NCBI RefSeq assembly: GCF_900142365.1
Contig: NZ_FRAP01000001.1
Span: 310,001 to 374,000, forward strand
Direction of reading: 5' to 3'
DNA length: 64,000 nucleotides
Source: Pseudonocardia thermophila
GTDB lineage: Bacteria; Actinomycetota; Actinomycetes; Mycobacteriales; Pseudonocardiaceae
The notes under the pieces were generated by a model that ran no database searches, had not been told where the DNA came from, and worked only from the letters and a program-made list of their open reading frames with translations. This document shows, piece by piece, positions 1 through 13,494 of this stretch. A program made the translations under genes and the position numbers. Position 1 is the stretch's first letter, and each line of letters begins with the position of its first letter.

Positions 1-409
1 GCTGCTCGGTGTCCAGCCGGGCGAGCCGCCGCGCCACCAGCGCCGTGCGCGTGGAGCGGACCTCGATCATCGCGGCCGCTCCCTTCTCCGACAGCGTGAT
101 GAGCACCCCACGGGCGTCCTGCGGGTCCGGCGTGCGGTGCACGAAGCCCAGCTCGTCGAGCGCGGCCAGTACCCGGCTCATCGTCGGCGCGCTCACGCCC
201 TCCCGGCGGGCCAGTTCGCTCAGCCGCAGCGGAGCGTGCTGCTCGATCGTCGACAGCGCGGACAGCTGCAGCGGCGGGATCCGCTCGTGGCCGTCGATGC
301 GGATGCGGCGGTGCAGCCGGCCCACGGCCAGGCGCAGTCGCGAGGCGAGCTCGGTGAGCTCCGCCTCCTCGGCCGACTCGGCCGTGGCGTCGGGTGCGAA
401 CGACGTCAT
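1..409 (-). CDS. MarR-family transcriptional regulator (partial)
   Basis: Winged-helix repressor or activator of the MarR family, expected to bind DNA as a dimer and respond to small phenolic or metabolite ligands. The visible N-terminal 136 residues hold the dimerisation helix and the winged helix: PLQLSALSTIEQHAPLRLSE, then the recognition-helix region REGVSAPTMSRVLAALDELG, then the wing with RTPDPQDARGVLITLSEKG, whose D-x-R core is typical of MarR. The start is the ATG whose complement lies at 407-409. The 3' end lies outside the window, so length and ligand cannot be judged. It lies 54 bp downstream of coaA on the same strand and could be co-transcribed. The family call is firm; the target is unknown. 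Confidence 0.85.
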   Translation of the reverse strand, partial: MTSFAPDATAESAEEAELTELASRLRLAVGRLHRRIRIDGHERIPPLQLSALSTIEQHAPLRLSELARREGVSAPTMSRVLAALDELGFVHRTPDPQDARGVLITLSEKGAAAMIEVRSTRTALVARRLARLDTEQ

Positions 410-463
410 CGCGCCATGGTGCCAGGCCCGGCGGGGTGCCGGCACGACGTCCCGTTGCTCACT

Positions 464-1441
464 TCACACCTTCCTCAGCCGGATGCCGGTGACGCTGTGG
501 TCGGGCCCCTTGCGCAGCACCAGGCTCGCCCGGCCGCGGGTCGGCTTGATGTTCTGCTCCAGGTTCGGCCCGTTGATCTCCTCCCAGATCGCCTCCGCCC
601 GCGCGATCGCCTCCTGCTCGTTCAGCTCGGCGTAGCGGCGGAAGTACGACTCCGGGTTGCGGAACGCGGTCTCGCGCAGCCGCAGGAACCGCTGCACGTA
701 CCAGCGGCGGATGTCTTCGGTGGCGGCGTCGACGTAGACGGAGAAGTCGATGAAGTCGCTGACGGCGAGCGCGGCCCGACCGCCGGGGCCGGGTTGGGCG
801 GGCTGCAGCACGTTGAGGCCCTCGAGCAGCAGGATGTCGGGCCTGCGCACGACGGTGCGGGCGCCCGGGACGATGTCGTAGCTCAGGTGGGAGTACACCG
901 GCGCGGAGACCTCGCTGCGCCCCGCCTTCACCTCGGTCACGAAGCGCAGCAGCGCCCGCCGGTCGAACGACTCCGGGAACCCTTTGCGCGACATCAGCCC
1001 GCGCCGCTCCAGCTCGGCGTTGGGGTACAGGAACCCGTCGGTGGTGACCAACTCGACGCGGGGATGCTGCGGCCAGCGGGCCAGCAGCAGGCGCATCAGC
1101 CGCGCGGTCGTGGACTTCCCCACCGCCACCGAGCCCGCGATCCCGATCACGAACGGGGTCCGTGCCCCCGACGCTCCGAGGAACGTCCGGTACGCCCGGT
1201 AGAGCCGCGCCCCCTCCTGGACGTGCAGCGTGAGCAATCGCGACAGCGGCAGGTAGATGTCGCGCACCTCGTTGAGGTCGACGAAGTCGCCGAGGCTGCG
1301 GACCCGCTCGACCTCCTCCGCGGTGAGCGGCAGCGGGGTGGCCTCCCCCAGCTTGGCCCAGGACGCCCGGTCGAAGTCGACGAACGGGGAGGACGACTCC
1401 CGAGCGAGGCCGTTCCGCGCGCCGATGCGACTGCCTGCCAT
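464..1441 (-). CDS. coaA: Type I pantothenate kinase
   Basis: Phosphorylates pantothenate with ATP, the first and regulated step of coenzyme A synthesis, in the cytoplasm. The 325-residue protein has the usual length for bacterial CoaA. It shows the P-loop [17 protein letters not shown] near residue 105 and the TTDGFLYPN and RKGFPESFD motifs characteristic of PanK-I. It also has [11 protein letters not shown] and, near the C-terminus, [12 protein letters not shown]. The start is the ATG complementary to 1439-1441. An upstream in-frame extension exists but lacks family similarity. It is transcribed divergently from the CNNM pair across a 274-bp gap that should hold both promoters. Confidence 0.97.
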   Translation of the reverse strand: MAGSRIGARNGLARESSSPFVDFDRASWAKLGEATPLPLTAEEVERVRSLGDFVDLNEVRDIYLPLSRLLTLHVQEGARLYRAYRTFLGASGARTPFVIGIAGSVAVGKSTTARLMRLLLARWPQHPRVELVTTDGFLYPNAELERRGLMSRKGFPESFDRRALLRFVTEVKAGRSEVSAPVYSHLSYDIVPGARTVVRRPDILLLEGLNVLQPAQPGPGGRAALAVSDFIDFSVYVDAATEDIRRWYVQRFLRLRETAFRNPESYFRRYAELNEQEAIARAEAIWEEINGPNLEQNIKPTRGRASLVLRKGPDHSVTGIRLRKV

Positions 1442-1715
1442 GGTCCGAGAACCTAGGCCGCGATCGCCCGGATCGCCCCTGTTGGTGACGCGCATCGCTC
1501 CGTTGTGTAGGACTCCCCCGACTCCCGTTCTGCGCCGTACGCGGAACGTCTTAAACTGGGGTCTTCCGCATCCCAGGGGAGATCTTCGTGCTGACCGCAC
1601 GCACCCGAGGCGACGAGCCGGGCTGCAGTATGAGGCCGGGCCGCTCCCGGCGCCGTACCCGAACCTCCACCTGTCCCTGTAGCCGCGCTCGTGGCTCGGC
1701 CTGCGGCGGTCCGTC

Positions 1716-3050
1716 GTGACCGTCCTGTGGTCGGTGCTCGGCCTCCTGGCCGTCGCGGCGCTCACCGCCGGCACGGCCGTGTCCGTCGCTTCCGAGTTCG
1801 CGCTCACCGCGCTGGAGCGCAGCCAGGTCGACGCCCACGTGGCCGAGGTCGACGACCGCCGCGCCCGCGCCCTGCAGCGCGCCCACCGCAGCCTGTCGTT
1901 CCAGCTGTCCGGCAGCCAGCTCGGCATCACCGCCACCACGCTGGTCACCGGGTACATCGCCGAACCCGCGATCGCCGCGCTCATCTCACCCGGGCTGATC
2001 GGGCTGGGCCTGTCCGAGGGCATCGCGGGCGGCATCGCGATCGTCGTGGCGCTGCTGCTGGCCACAGCGCTGTCGATGGTGTTCGGCGAGCTGGTGCCGA
2101 AGAACCTCGCGATCGCCGACCCGATCGGCACCGGCCGGGCGGTGGTGTGGCTGCAGAGCGGCTTCGCCCACGCGTTCCGCTGGCTGATCAACGCGCTCAA
2201 CGCCGCCGCGAACGTGGTCGTGCGCCGGCTGGGCGTCGAACCGGCCGAGGAACTGCGCTCGGCCCGCTCGCCGCGCGAGCTCAGCTCGCTGGTCCGCACC
2301 AGCGCCGAGCACGGCACGCTCGACCTGGGCACGGCGGTGCTGATGGACCGCTCGCTGCGGTTCACCGACCGCGTCGCCGAGGACCTCATGACGCCGCGGG
2401 TCCGCGTGGAGACGCTCGAGGCCGACGACACCGTCGCCGACCTGGTCGCCCGCTCCCGGCACAGCGGGTACTCCCGCTTCCCCGTCCAGGACGGCGACCC
2501 GGACGCGGTCCTCGGGGTCGTGCACGTCAAGCAGGCGTTCGCGGTGCCGGCGGCCGAGCGCTCCCGCACCCGGCTGCGCAGCCTCGTCCAGCCGGTGCCG
2601 ACAGTCCCGGCCTCCCTGGACGGCGACGCCCTGCTCACCGTCCTGCGCGGCTCCGGCCTGCAGATGGCCGTCGTCGTCGACGAGTACGGCGGGACGGCCG
2701 GCATCGTCACGCTGGAGGACCTGATCGAGGAGATCGTCGGCGACGTCCGCGACGAGCACGACGGCGCCGAGGTCGCCCGCGTCCGCCCGATGGGCCGCGG
2801 CACCTGGCTGGTGTCGGGCCTGCTCCGCGACGACGAGGTGGCCGAGGCGACCGGCTTCCAGGTGCCGGCGGGCGACCACGAGACGCTCGCCGGACTGGTG
2901 CTCGCCCGGCTCGGCCGCATCCCGGAGGTGGGGGCTTCGATCGACGTCGACGGCTGGCGGCTGACCGTGATGCGCCGCGACCGCAACCGCATCGCGGAGC
3001 TGCGGCTGGCCGACCCCCAGGCGGTGGCGGAGGTGCAGCGTGCCCAGTGA
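1716..3050 (+). CDS. CNNM/CorC-type membrane protein with CBS pair
   Basis: Integral membrane protein of the 'hemolysin C/CorC' group (DUF21, CBS pair and CorC_HlyC domains), a family linked to magnesium or other divalent-cation efflux. The 444 residues begin with a hydrophobic segment ([20 protein letters not shown]) and [12 protein letters not shown]. Further membrane helices follow, then [13 protein letters not shown], the DUF21 signature. Two CBS repeats lie at about residues 220-340, including [22 protein letters not shown]-terminal CorC_HlyC domain ends the protein. The start is a GTG. Its 3' end overlaps the next, paralogous gene by 11 bp, so the two are co-translated. Older 'hemolysin' labels should not be read as toxin activity. 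Confidence 0.93.
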   Translation: MTVLWSVLGLLAVAALTAGTAVSVASEFALTALERSQVDAHVAEVDDRRARALQRAHRSLSFQLSGSQLGITATTLVTGYIAEPAIAALISPGLIGLGLSEGIAGGIAIVVALLLATALSMVFGELVPKNLAIADPIGTGRAVVWLQSGFAHAFRWLINALNAAANVVVRRLGVEPAEELRSARSPRELSSLVRTSAEHGTLDLGTAVLMDRSLRFTDRVAEDLMTPRVRVETLEADDTVADLVARSRHSGYSRFPVQDGDPDAVLGVVHVKQAFAVPAAERSRTRLRSLVQPVPTVPASLDGDALLTVLRGSGLQMAVVVDEYGGTAGIVTLEDLIEEIVGDVRDEHDGAEVARVRPMGRGTWLVSGLLRDDEVAEATGFQVPAGDHETLAGLVLARLGRIPEVGASIDVDGWRLTVMRRDRNRIAELRLADPQAVAEVQRAQ

Positions 3051-4170
3051 GCTGCTGCTCGCCGGCGAGCCGGCCGGCTCCGTCGGTGGGGACCTGCTGG
3101 CCCTGCTCGCCGCCGTCGCCCTGCTCGGCGGCAACGCGTTCTTCGTCGGCGCCGAGTTCTCGCTGGTCTCGGCGCGCCGCGACCGTCTGGAGGCGATGGC
3201 GCAGGCCGGGGTGGGCGGCGCACGCACGGTGCTGCGCGCCACCGGGGACCTGTCCCGGATGCTCGCTGCGTCGCAGCTGGGCATCACGATCTGCTCGCTG
3301 CTGCTCGGCCGGTTGGGCGAGCCCGCGGTGGCCCACCTGATAGAGCGGCCGTTCGTCTGGCTCGGTCTGCCCGAGGCCGTGCTGCACCCGGCCGCGTTCG
3401 CGATCTCCCTGGGCATCGTCGTGATCGCGCACATCCTGCTGGGCGAGATGGTGCCGAAGAACATCGCGATCGCCGGCCCTGAACGCACCGCGATCTGGCT
3501 CGTGCCGCCGTTCCTGGTGTTCACCACCGTGATGCGGCCGCTGATCAACCTGTTCAACTTCCTCGCCAACGGCGTGCTGCGCCTGATGGGCGTCGAGCCG
3601 CGCGACGAGCTGGAGGCCGCGTTCACCTCCGGTGAGCTGGCCGACCTCATCGCGGAGTCCGGCCGCGAGGGCCTGCTCGACGACGACGAGTCCTCCCGGC
3701 TGACCCGCACGCTGCACTCGGTGGAGGCCACCGTCGCCGACGTGATGGTGCCGCTCTCCGAGCTGGTCACGCTGCCCGCGCGGCCGACCGTGGGCGATGT
3801 CGCCGAAGTCGTGGAGCGCACCGGGTTCTCCCGCTTCCCCCTGCGCGGGCAGGACCGCAGGCTGACGGGTTACCTGCACGTCAAGGACGTGCTCGACCTC
3901 ATCGACGACCCGTCCGCCCCGGTGCCGCCGCAACGGATCCGCGGGCTGCCCGAGGTGGCCGTCGACGCCCGTCTGGACGACGCGCTGGCGGTCCTGCGCC
4001 GCCCGGGGGCGCACCTGGGGCGGGCGGTGGACCGTGGTGGCCACACTGTGGGCCTCGTGGCCCTCGAGGACCTCATCGAGCACGTCGTCGGCACCGTCCG
4101 CGACGGCACCCACGCGGGCCCGGAACGCACCGGCGCCTCCCCCACGGCTCCCCGGCAGGACCGCGGTTGA
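3040..4170 (+). CDS. Second CNNM/CBS-pair membrane protein, short form
   Basis: Paralogue of the preceding gene with the same DUF21 membrane domain ([53 protein letters not shown]) and two CBS repeats. The second repeat contains [15 protein letters not shown]. At 376 residues it ends shortly after the second CBS repeat, so it lacks the C-terminal CorC_HlyC domain of its neighbour. Such long-plus-short pairs are common in Actinobacteria and may work as a heteromer; that is inference. It begins with GTG inside the upstream gene, and its TGA stop overlaps the TTG start of the next gene by 4 bp, so three genes form one translationally coupled unit. Confidence 0.93.
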   Translation: MPSELLLAGEPAGSVGGDLLALLAAVALLGGNAFFVGAEFSLVSARRDRLEAMAQAGVGGARTVLRATGDLSRMLAASQLGITICSLLLGRLGEPAVAHLIERPFVWLGLPEAVLHPAAFAISLGIVVIAHILLGEMVPKNIAIAGPERTAIWLVPPFLVFTTVMRPLINLFNFLANGVLRLMGVEPRDELEAAFTSGELADLIAESGREGLLDDDESSRLTRTLHSVEATVADVMVPLSELVTLPARPTVGDVAEVVERTGFSRFPLRGQDRRLTGYLHVKDVLDLIDDPSAPVPPQRIRGLPEVAVDARLDDALAVLRRPGAHLGRAVDRGGHTVGLVALEDLIEHVVGTVRDGTHAGPERTGASPTAPRQDRG

Positions 4171-5075
4171 CGGCGGCTACGGTCGAGCCCGTGGAGGTGC
4201 TCGACGAACCGCAGTGGCGGGCCCGCGCCGCCGCGCACCGGGCCCGCGTCGAACGCTGGACGCTGCCGCACCGGGAGCGCCGGCGCCGCCGCGAGCCCCA
4301 TCCGGTGATGGACTTCCTGTTCACCTACTACTCGTACCGGCCGCAGCGGCTGGAGCAGTGGCACCCGGGCCCGGACGTGCTGCTGCGCGGCGGTGACGAG
4401 TACCTCGACCGACCCGGTTACGTCCGCGACGGCGACGGGGTGCGCCTCGATCCCGGCGCCCTGCCGCCGCGGCTGGCGGGCACCGCAGGGTTCGTCGGGG
4501 CGCTGCTGACCGCCACCGCGTCGCGTCAGCCGCGGCTGTCCTGCTTCGGGATGCACGAGTGGGCGATGGTGTACCGCACGGACGCCCCACGGCACTGGTA
4601 CGTGCCGCTGCGGCTGGGCCGGGAGAGCACGGACGCGGTGGTGGAGTCGCTCCCGCTGCACTGCACCCACCACGACGCGTACCGGTTCTTCACCGATGCC
4701 GCCAGGCCGCGCAACGCCGTCGCGCCGCGCCGGGAGGACCAGATCGCGCTGGAGCAGCCGGGCTGCCTGCACGCGAACATGGATCTGTACAAGTGGGCGT
4801 ACAAGCTCGCCCCGGTCACTCCGGCTGAGCTGATCGCCGACTGCTTCGAGCTGGCCGTGGCCGTGCGCGAGCTGGACATGCGGGCCAGCCCCTACGACCT
4901 GACGGCGTGGGGGTACGACCCGGTCCCCGTGGAGACCCCAGCCGGGCGCGCGCAGTACGTGCGCGAACAGGCCGAGTTCGTCCGCCGGGCGGCGCCGCTG
5001 CGCGCCCGCCTGCTCGCGCTCGTCGAGCGGGTGTGGCCGGCGGCCCGGCCGGCCACCGCGGTGGCCGGCCGGTAG
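4167..5075 (+). CDS. Conserved actinobacterial protein, 'MDFLFTYYSYRP' family
   Basis: A 302-residue soluble protein belonging to a conserved actinobacterial family that many annotations call '3-methyladenine DNA glycosylase'. I see no helix-hairpin-helix or classical glycosylase catalytic motif that would prove this. Conserved-looking blocks are MDFLFTYYSYRPQRLEQWHP, CFGMHEWAMVYR, LHCTHHDAYRFFTDAARP, EQPGCLHANMDLYKWAYKL and DMRASPYDLTAWGY. They are rich in His, Tyr and Trp, as in an enzyme active site. It starts with TTG, overlapping the upstream stop by 4 bp. It is the last gene of the CNNM unit and converges with argG, with only 5 bp between their ends. The true reaction is unknown. Confidence 0.85.
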   Translation: MTAATVEPVEVLDEPQWRARAAAHRARVERWTLPHRERRRRREPHPVMDFLFTYYSYRPQRLEQWHPGPDVLLRGGDEYLDRPGYVRDGDGVRLDPGALPPRLAGTAGFVGALLTATASRQPRLSCFGMHEWAMVYRTDAPRHWYVPLRLGRESTDAVVESLPLHCTHHDAYRFFTDAARPRNAVAPRREDQIALEQPGCLHANMDLYKWAYKLAPVTPAELIADCFELAVAVRELDMRASPYDLTAWGYDPVPVETPAGRAQYVREQAEFVRRAAPLRARLLALVERVWPAARPATAVAGR

Positions 5076-5080
5076 GGCGC

Positions 5081-9470
<4,390 letters not shown>

Positions 9471-9540
9471 GGGCGCCTCCGAGGTCACCGACTGATCGGG
9501 CAGAGCGGTACTGCCCTCCCCCTCTGTCACTGCCCGGCCC

Positions 9541-9720
9541 ACCGGGCGCCTGAGAGATTCACCCCGGTCTCCCGGGGCTTTCCCCGTCGGCGGACGATCG
9601 GCGGTCGCCGGTCGTCACTTTCCAGAGGCGTCTCACCCGCACGGTCCTGGTGCCTGAGAGATTCCGGGGAGGGTTTGCTCCTTCGGCGCCCGGACACGGT
9701 GTGCCGGGCTCTCCCGCGCG
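9541..9720 (-). promoter_or_regulatory. Tandem glycine riboswitch
   Basis: Read on the minus strand, the leader of gcvP shows two glycine aptamers in series. The first runs from GGGAGAG (9715-9709) through CCGAAGGAGCAA to GGAATCTCTCAGGCAC (about 9664-9649). The second runs from CTCTGGAAAGTGACGA (about 9628-9613) through CCGACGGGGAAAGCC to TGAATCTCTCAGGCGCC (about 9561-9545). CCGAAGGAGCAA and the CTCTCAGGC ends are the hallmarks of this class. Known members switch on glycine cleavage genes when glycine is abundant. The second aptamer ends about 70 bases before the chosen gcvP start, leaving room for an expression platform that controls ribosome access. Confidence 0.93.
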
Positions 9721-9741
9721 GGGTCGGCGACTGCGCTTCGT

Positions 9742-9747
9742 ATCGTA
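9742..9747 (-). promoter_or_regulatory. Possible -10 element for the gcvP leader
   Basis: On the minus strand the hexamer TACGAT stands about 27 bases upstream of the first aptamer, at a suitable distance to start the riboswitch transcript. No convincing -35 box was found 16-18 bases upstream, as is common in high-GC actinobacteria. This is a guess from spacing and sequence only. Confidence 0.35.
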
Positions 9748-9901
9748 CGTCACCCCGGCGCCGGGTGACGGGATCCGGTGAGAACGTGCACAGGCGCCGC
9801 GGGGAAGCCACCCGCGCGGCGGATGTCACCCCCGCTGCTCGACCAGCCCAGAACGATCGGGAACCGGGCGATCGGGCACCGCGCGATCGAGGACAGGCGG
9901 A

Positions 9902-10480
9902 TCAGGAGATCGCGCGCCGCGCCCGCCGCTTCGAGAGCTCGTCCTCGGGTGCCTCGTCGACGGTTCCACCGTCGGCTCGCTCCATCGGGAAGTCCTTGAT
10001 GGAGCCGCTGATCTCGCGCATCGCCCCGCTGACGGCGATGCCGAACACGCCCTGCCCGCCGCGCAGCAGGTCCACGACCTCCTCGGGCGAGGAGCACTCG
10101 TAGACTGTGGTGCCATCGCTGAACAGGGTGATGCCCGCGAGGTCCCGGATGCCGCGGCGGCGCAGGTGCTCGACCGCGACCCGGATGTTCTGCAGCGACA
10201 CCCCGGCGTCGAGCAGCCGCTTGACGACCTTCAGGACCAGCACGTCCTTGAAGGAGTACAGCCGCTGCGACCCGGAGCCCGCGGCCCCGCGGATCGACGG
10301 GACGACGAGCCCGGTCCGGGCCCAGTAGTCCAGCTGGCGGTAGGTGATGCCGACGACTTGGCAGGCGGTCGGACCACGGAAGCCGACCAGCTGGTCGGGC
10401 AGCCCGTCGAGTCCCTCGCCCAACAAGGGGTCGGGGAACAGTTCGCCTTGTTCCGGCGAAACCGACGTCCGGTCGTCCAC
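9902..10480 (-). CDS. MerR-family regulator, Rv1830 type
   Basis: DNA-binding protein with a MerR-type winged helix: GPTACQVVGITYRQLDYWAR, then LVVPSIRGAAGSGSQRLYSF. A dimerisation helix and a small C-terminal domain follow (LFSDGTTVYECSSPEEVVDLL and GQGVFGIAVSGAMRE). The blocks closely resemble mycobacterial Rv1830 as I recall it, and the gene holds the same place between gcvP and the DUF151 gene. GTG at 10480 was chosen because AAGGAG lies just upstream; this gives 192 residues. No cysteines for metal sensing are visible in the DNA-binding half. The target genes are not shown by the sequence. Confidence 0.9.
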   Translation of the reverse strand: MDDRTSVSPEQGELFPDPLLGEGLDGLPDQLVGFRGPTACQVVGITYRQLDYWARTGLVVPSIRGAAGSGSQRLYSFKDVLVLKVVKRLLDAGVSLQNIRVAVEHLRRRGIRDLAGITLFSDGTTVYECSSPEEVVDLLRGGQGVFGIAVSGAMREISGSIKDFPMERADGGTVDEAPEDELSKRRARRAIS

Positions 10481-10646
10481 CGAGCTCCTTCCCGCCGGGT
10501 GTCCGCACCCGCTACAGGGCCCCGGACCGCTCCGGAGTACCCTGCTGACCGTAAGCGGACCACCGCGACGGGTCAACGCAACGCGCCGTGTTTCCCGCGT
10601 TGTCGTGACTCCGGACCGAGGTTCCGGCCGCGGGCGGGCCGCGATG

Positions 10647-11126
10647 TCACCCGTTCGGGTTCGCGCCCCGGAAATCCTCCGGCGTGATCGAGTCGAGGAA
10701 CTCGCGGAACTTCTCGACCTCGTCCTCCTGCTCGTCCGGGATGACGAGCCCGGCGGCCGCCAGCACGTTCTCCTCGGCGTAGATCGGCACGCCGATGCGC
10801 AGGGCGAGCGCCACCGAGTCGCTCGGCCGCGCCGACACCTTCACGCCGCCGTCGAAGACGAGCTCGGCGTAGAAGGTGCCCTCCTGCAGGTCAGTGATCC
10901 GCACCTCTTCCAGGCGCCTGCCGAGGGCGGTGACCACGTCCTTCAGCAGATCGTGCGTGAGCGGCCGCGGCGGCTTGACTCCCTGCTGCTCCAGCGCGAT
11001 CGCGGTGGCCTCCACCGAGCCGATCCAGATCGGCAGGTAGCGCTCACCCGCGGTCTCGCGGAGCAGGAGGATCGGCTGATTCGCGGGCAGTTCGACCCGG
11101 ACGCCCACGACGCGCATCTCGCTCAT
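10647..11126 (-). CDS. DUF151 / bifunctional nuclease family protein
   Basis: Small 159-residue cytoplasmic protein of the DUF151 (BFN) family, equivalent to mycobacterial Rv1829. The family hallmarks are LLRETAGERYLPIWIGSVEA at residues about 20-40, the core HDLLKDVVTALG, and RPSDSVALALRIGVPIYAEE. Plant members have been reported as nucleases; the bacterial role is not established. The ATG complementary to 11124-11126 has a strong purine-rich ribosome site (GGAGGAG) in front, so the longer upstream frame was not used. It lies between garA and the MerR gene on the same strand and probably belongs to one transcript with them. Confidence 0.92.
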   Translation of the reverse strand: MSEMRVVGVRVELPANQPILLLRETAGERYLPIWIGSVEATAIALEQQGVKPPRPLTHDLLKDVVTALGRRLEEVRITDLQEGTFYAELVFDGGVKVSARPSDSVALALRIGVPIYAEENVLAAAGLVIPDEQEDEVEKFREFLDSITPEDFRGANPNG

Positions 11127-11239
11127 GCGCTCTCCTCCTCCACACGACCCTGCTGTCACCCGACGCTACACGGCGAAACGGGTCGGCGCCCGCCTCCGGA
11201 CGGCTCACGCGACCGCAGGGCGACGCCGGCCCGGTCGGC

Positions 11240-11677
11240 TCAGCTCCGCGGACCGGTGATGAACACCAGGCGGAACTTGCCGATCTGCACCTCGTCGCCG
11301 TTCACCAGCACCGCGGTGTCGACCGGTTCCCGGTTGACGTACGTGCCGTTGAGGCTTCCGACGTCCACGACGATGAACTCGTTCCCGTCGCTGCGGAACT
11401 CCGCGTGCCGACGGGACACCGTCACGTCGTCGAGGAAGATGTCGCTGTCGGGGTGCCGCCCGGCCGTGGTGACCTTCCGGTCGAGCAGGAACCGCGATCC
11501 GGCGTTCGGTCCGCGCTTGACGACCAGGAGCGCCGCACCCTCGGGCAGGCTCTCCGCGCCGGAGACCGCAGGCTCGTTCGCCGGAGTCTCGGCCTCGGAG
11601 AGGAAGTCCGCGCGGAAGACCGAGGTCGTTTCCGGGGAGCGCTCCGGGGGAACTCCGGGCCCGTCGTTCGTGGTCAC
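11240..11677 (-). CDS. garA: GarA/OdhI forkhead-associated regulator
   Basis: FHA-domain protein that, in mycobacteria and corynebacteria, binds and inhibits the 2-oxoglutarate dehydrogenase E1 component and glutamate dehydrogenase. Phosphorylation by Ser/Thr kinases PknB or PknG turns it off. The N-terminal tail has the conserved phospho-acceptor motif ETTSVFRADFL, with threonines at residues 17 and 18. The FHA domain shows GRHPDSDIFLDDVTVSRRHA and VGSLNGTYVN, the phosphothreonine-binding face. The GTG start at 11677 gives 145 residues, close to OdhI (143). It lies between gcvH and the DUF151 gene, the same order as Rv1826-Rv1829 except that the second MerR gene usually found here is missing. 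Confidence 0.96.
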   Translation of the reverse strand: MTTNDGPGVPPERSPETTSVFRADFLSEAETPANEPAVSGAESLPEGAALLVVKRGPNAGSRFLLDRKVTTAGRHPDSDIFLDDVTVSRRHAEFRSDGNEFIVVDVGSLNGTYVNREPVDTAVLVNGDEVQIGKFRLVFITGPRS

Positions 11678-11838
11678 CTTTTCGGTCTCCTCCTGGATGG
11701 TGCCGGGGAAGCTGAGGCGGCGGACGTGGTGTCCGTCCAACCTACTCCTACGCCCTCGCTCCGACCGGGCGGGCCGGGCGGCGGACGCCGGTGCGGTCGA
11801 TCACGCCCGGCGGCGTCGGCGCTGCCCTCCGGGGCCGG

Positions 11839-12225
11839 TCACGCCTCGATGAGCTGCGCGTACGCGCCCGCGTCCAGCAGCCCGGCCAGTGCGCCAGCCA
11901 CGTCGCCGTCGACCCGGACGTCGATCATCCACCCTTCGGTGTACGGCCCGGAGTTGATCAGCTCCGGGCTCGCCTCGAGCGCCTCGTTCACCGCGACGAC
12001 GGTGCCGGAGACGGGCGTGTACACGTCCGAGACGGACTTCGTCGACTCGACCTCACCCACCGCCGTGCCCGCGGTCACGACGTCGCCGACCGCCGGGAGG
12101 GACACGAACACGACGTCACCGAGCTGCGACTGGGCGTGGTCGGTGATGCCGATGCGCACCACCCCGTCGCCGAGGTCGCGGACCCACTCGTGGGCCTCGG
12201 TGTAACGGAGATCATCCGGGATCAC
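11839..12225 (-). CDS. gcvH: Glycine cleavage system H protein
   Basis: Lipoyl carrier of the glycine cleavage system. It shuttles the aminomethyl group between P, T and L proteins. The 128-residue chain has the full family layout: [20 protein letters not shown] at the start, [13 protein letters not shown], and the lipoylation site [11 protein letters not shown] with Lys63. The C-terminal half contains [17 protein letters not shown]. The ATG start is clear. Only 10 bp separate it from the upstream CDP-alcohol transferase gene, which suggests co-transcription. It is not directly behind the riboswitch, so gcvH and gcvP are probably controlled separately. Confidence 0.97.
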   Translation of the reverse strand: MIPDDLRYTEAHEWVRDLGDGVVRIGITDHAQSQLGDVVFVSLPAVGDVVTAGTAVGEVESTKSVSDVYTPVSGTVVAVNEALEASPELINSGPYTEGWMIDVRVDGDVAGALAGLLDAGAYAQLIEA

Positions 12226-12235
12226 GCGGGCGAGC

Positions 12236-12910
12236 CTACGGGGTCGGCGCGCCGGCCCCGCCCGGTGGTGCCGACCGGCCGCCGAACGGGGCCGGCCGGC
12301 GCAGGGCGAGCACGAACTGTGCGAAGTAGAGCGCCCCGGTGTAGAGGTAGACCGCCGTCCCCCACACCGCCAGCGCGTACCCGAACGGTCGGCACAGGTC
12401 GGCGAACCAGCCCGCCTGCAGCCCGGCCAGAAGCAGCGGGAACGCGTAGAGCATCACGAAGGTGGCCGCCTTGCCGAGGTAGGTCACGACGAACGGCCCG
12501 TACCCCCGGCGGCGCAGGATCAGCAGGCACACCCCGAGGACCAGGTCCCGCGCCACCAGCGCGCCCACCGCCCACCACGGCACGATCTCGCGGACACCCA
12601 GGGCGAGCAGCGCGCAGAGGATGTAGAGGCGGTCCACGGCCGGGTCGAGCAGCGATCCCAGCCGCGAGTACTGCCGGAGCAGGCGCGCGAGCTTGCCGTC
12701 GAGCCAGTCGGTGATCCCGCCCACAGCGAGCACCACGATCGCCCATACGTCGGCGGTGGCCTGGAGCTGAGGGTCCCGGCCGGGCCCGAGCAGCAGCCAC
12801 AGGAACAGCGGCACGCCGGCCAGCCGCAGGACCGACAGGGCGTTGGGGATCGTCAGGAGCCGTTCGGGCCCTGCGGTCGTCCCGAGCTCGGGTGCGGTGT
12901 CCGACGGCAC
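12236..12910 (-). CDS. CDP-alcohol phosphatidyltransferase (PgsA-like)
   Basis: Integral membrane enzyme that transfers a phosphatidyl group from CDP-diacylglycerol to an alcohol, probably glycerol 3-phosphate, in phospholipid synthesis. The signature D-x2-DG-x2-AR-x8-G-x3-D-x3-D is complete, from DWLDGKLAR to GSLLDPAVD at about residues 67-92. Several membrane helices surround it. The GTG start at 12910 gives 224 residues. The position just before gcvH and garA matches mycobacterial Rv1822 (pgsA2), but acceptor specificity cannot be read from sequence. It is divergent from the OsmC gene, with 57 bp between starts. Confidence 0.9.
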   Translation of the reverse strand: MPSDTAPELGTTAGPERLLTIPNALSVLRLAGVPLFLWLLLGPGRDPQLQATADVWAIVVLAVGGITDWLDGKLARLLRQYSRLGSLLDPAVDRLYILCALLALGVREIVPWWAVGALVARDLVLGVCLLILRRRGYGPFVVTYLGKAATFVMLYAFPLLLAGLQAGWFADLCRPFGYALAVWGTAVYLYTGALYFAQFVLALRRPAPFGGRSAPPGGAGAPTP

Positions 12911-12967
12911 GGCCGAAGGATAGGCCGCCCTGTTCACCGCCCGGGCACGCCAGGGAGGATGCGGAGC

Positions 12968-13486
12968 ATGGACGTCACGACGGCATCGGCCGAACTGAAG
13001 GCGAAGCAGGCCCCGCTCAAGGAGCGCTACCGCAACGAGCCCGAGGCCGCCCTGATCACCCTGACCGCCGACGGCGAGCTCGACGGCAGCGGGATCGCGT
13101 GCAAGGTGAAGACCTCCACCGCGCTGGTCGAGGCCGGTCTGCACCCGGCCACCGGCGGCGACGGCACCCAGCTCTGCTCGGGCGACATGCTGCTCGAGGC
13201 GCTCGTCGCGTGCGCGGGCGTGACCATGCGCGCGGTCGCCACCTCGCTGGGCATGGCGGTCGCCGGCACCGTGCACGCCGAGGGCGACCTGGACTTCCGC
13301 GGCACCCTGGGCGTGGCCAAGGACGCCCCGGTCGGCTTCCGCGACATCCGCCTGAAGTTCAACCTCGAGACCGATGCCGACGAAGAGCAGATCGCCACGC
13401 TCATCAAGCTGACCGAGCGCTACTGCGTCGTGCTGCAGACGCTGAAGAACTCGCCCACCACGTCCGTCGCGGTCACCACCTCCTGA
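12968..13486 (+). CDS. OsmC family protein
   Basis: Member of the OsmC/Ohr superfamily, thiol-dependent proteins of which several reduce organic hydroperoxides. Two cysteines are in the expected places: QLCSGDMLLEALVACAG near residue 75 and ERYCVVLQTLKN near the C-terminus. This agrees with a redox-active family member, though it is neither clearly Ohr nor OsmC proper. The ATG at 12968 was preferred over the one 9 bases earlier because AGGGAGG then has a 9-base spacer. The next gene starts 8 bp after the stop, so the two form an operon. Confidence 0.88.
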   Translation: MDVTTASAELKAKQAPLKERYRNEPEAALITLTADGELDGSGIACKVKTSTALVEAGLHPATGGDGTQLCSGDMLLEALVACAGVTMRAVATSLGMAVAGTVHAEGDLDFRGTLGVAKDAPVGFRDIRLKFNLETDADEEQIATLIKLTERYCVVLQTLKNSPTTSVAVTTS

Positions 13487-13494
13487 GGCCGGCG

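Noticed and set aside
464-3223. A 919-codon minus-strand frame joining coaA to a long N-terminal extension
   Set aside because: Only the last 325 codons resemble pantothenate kinase. The rest is antisense to the CNNM genes and low in complexity.
12892-13494. An N-terminal extension of about 200 residues for the TPP enzyme
   Set aside because: It overlaps the OsmC gene in another frame and has no similarity. The ATG at 13495 gives the normal family length.
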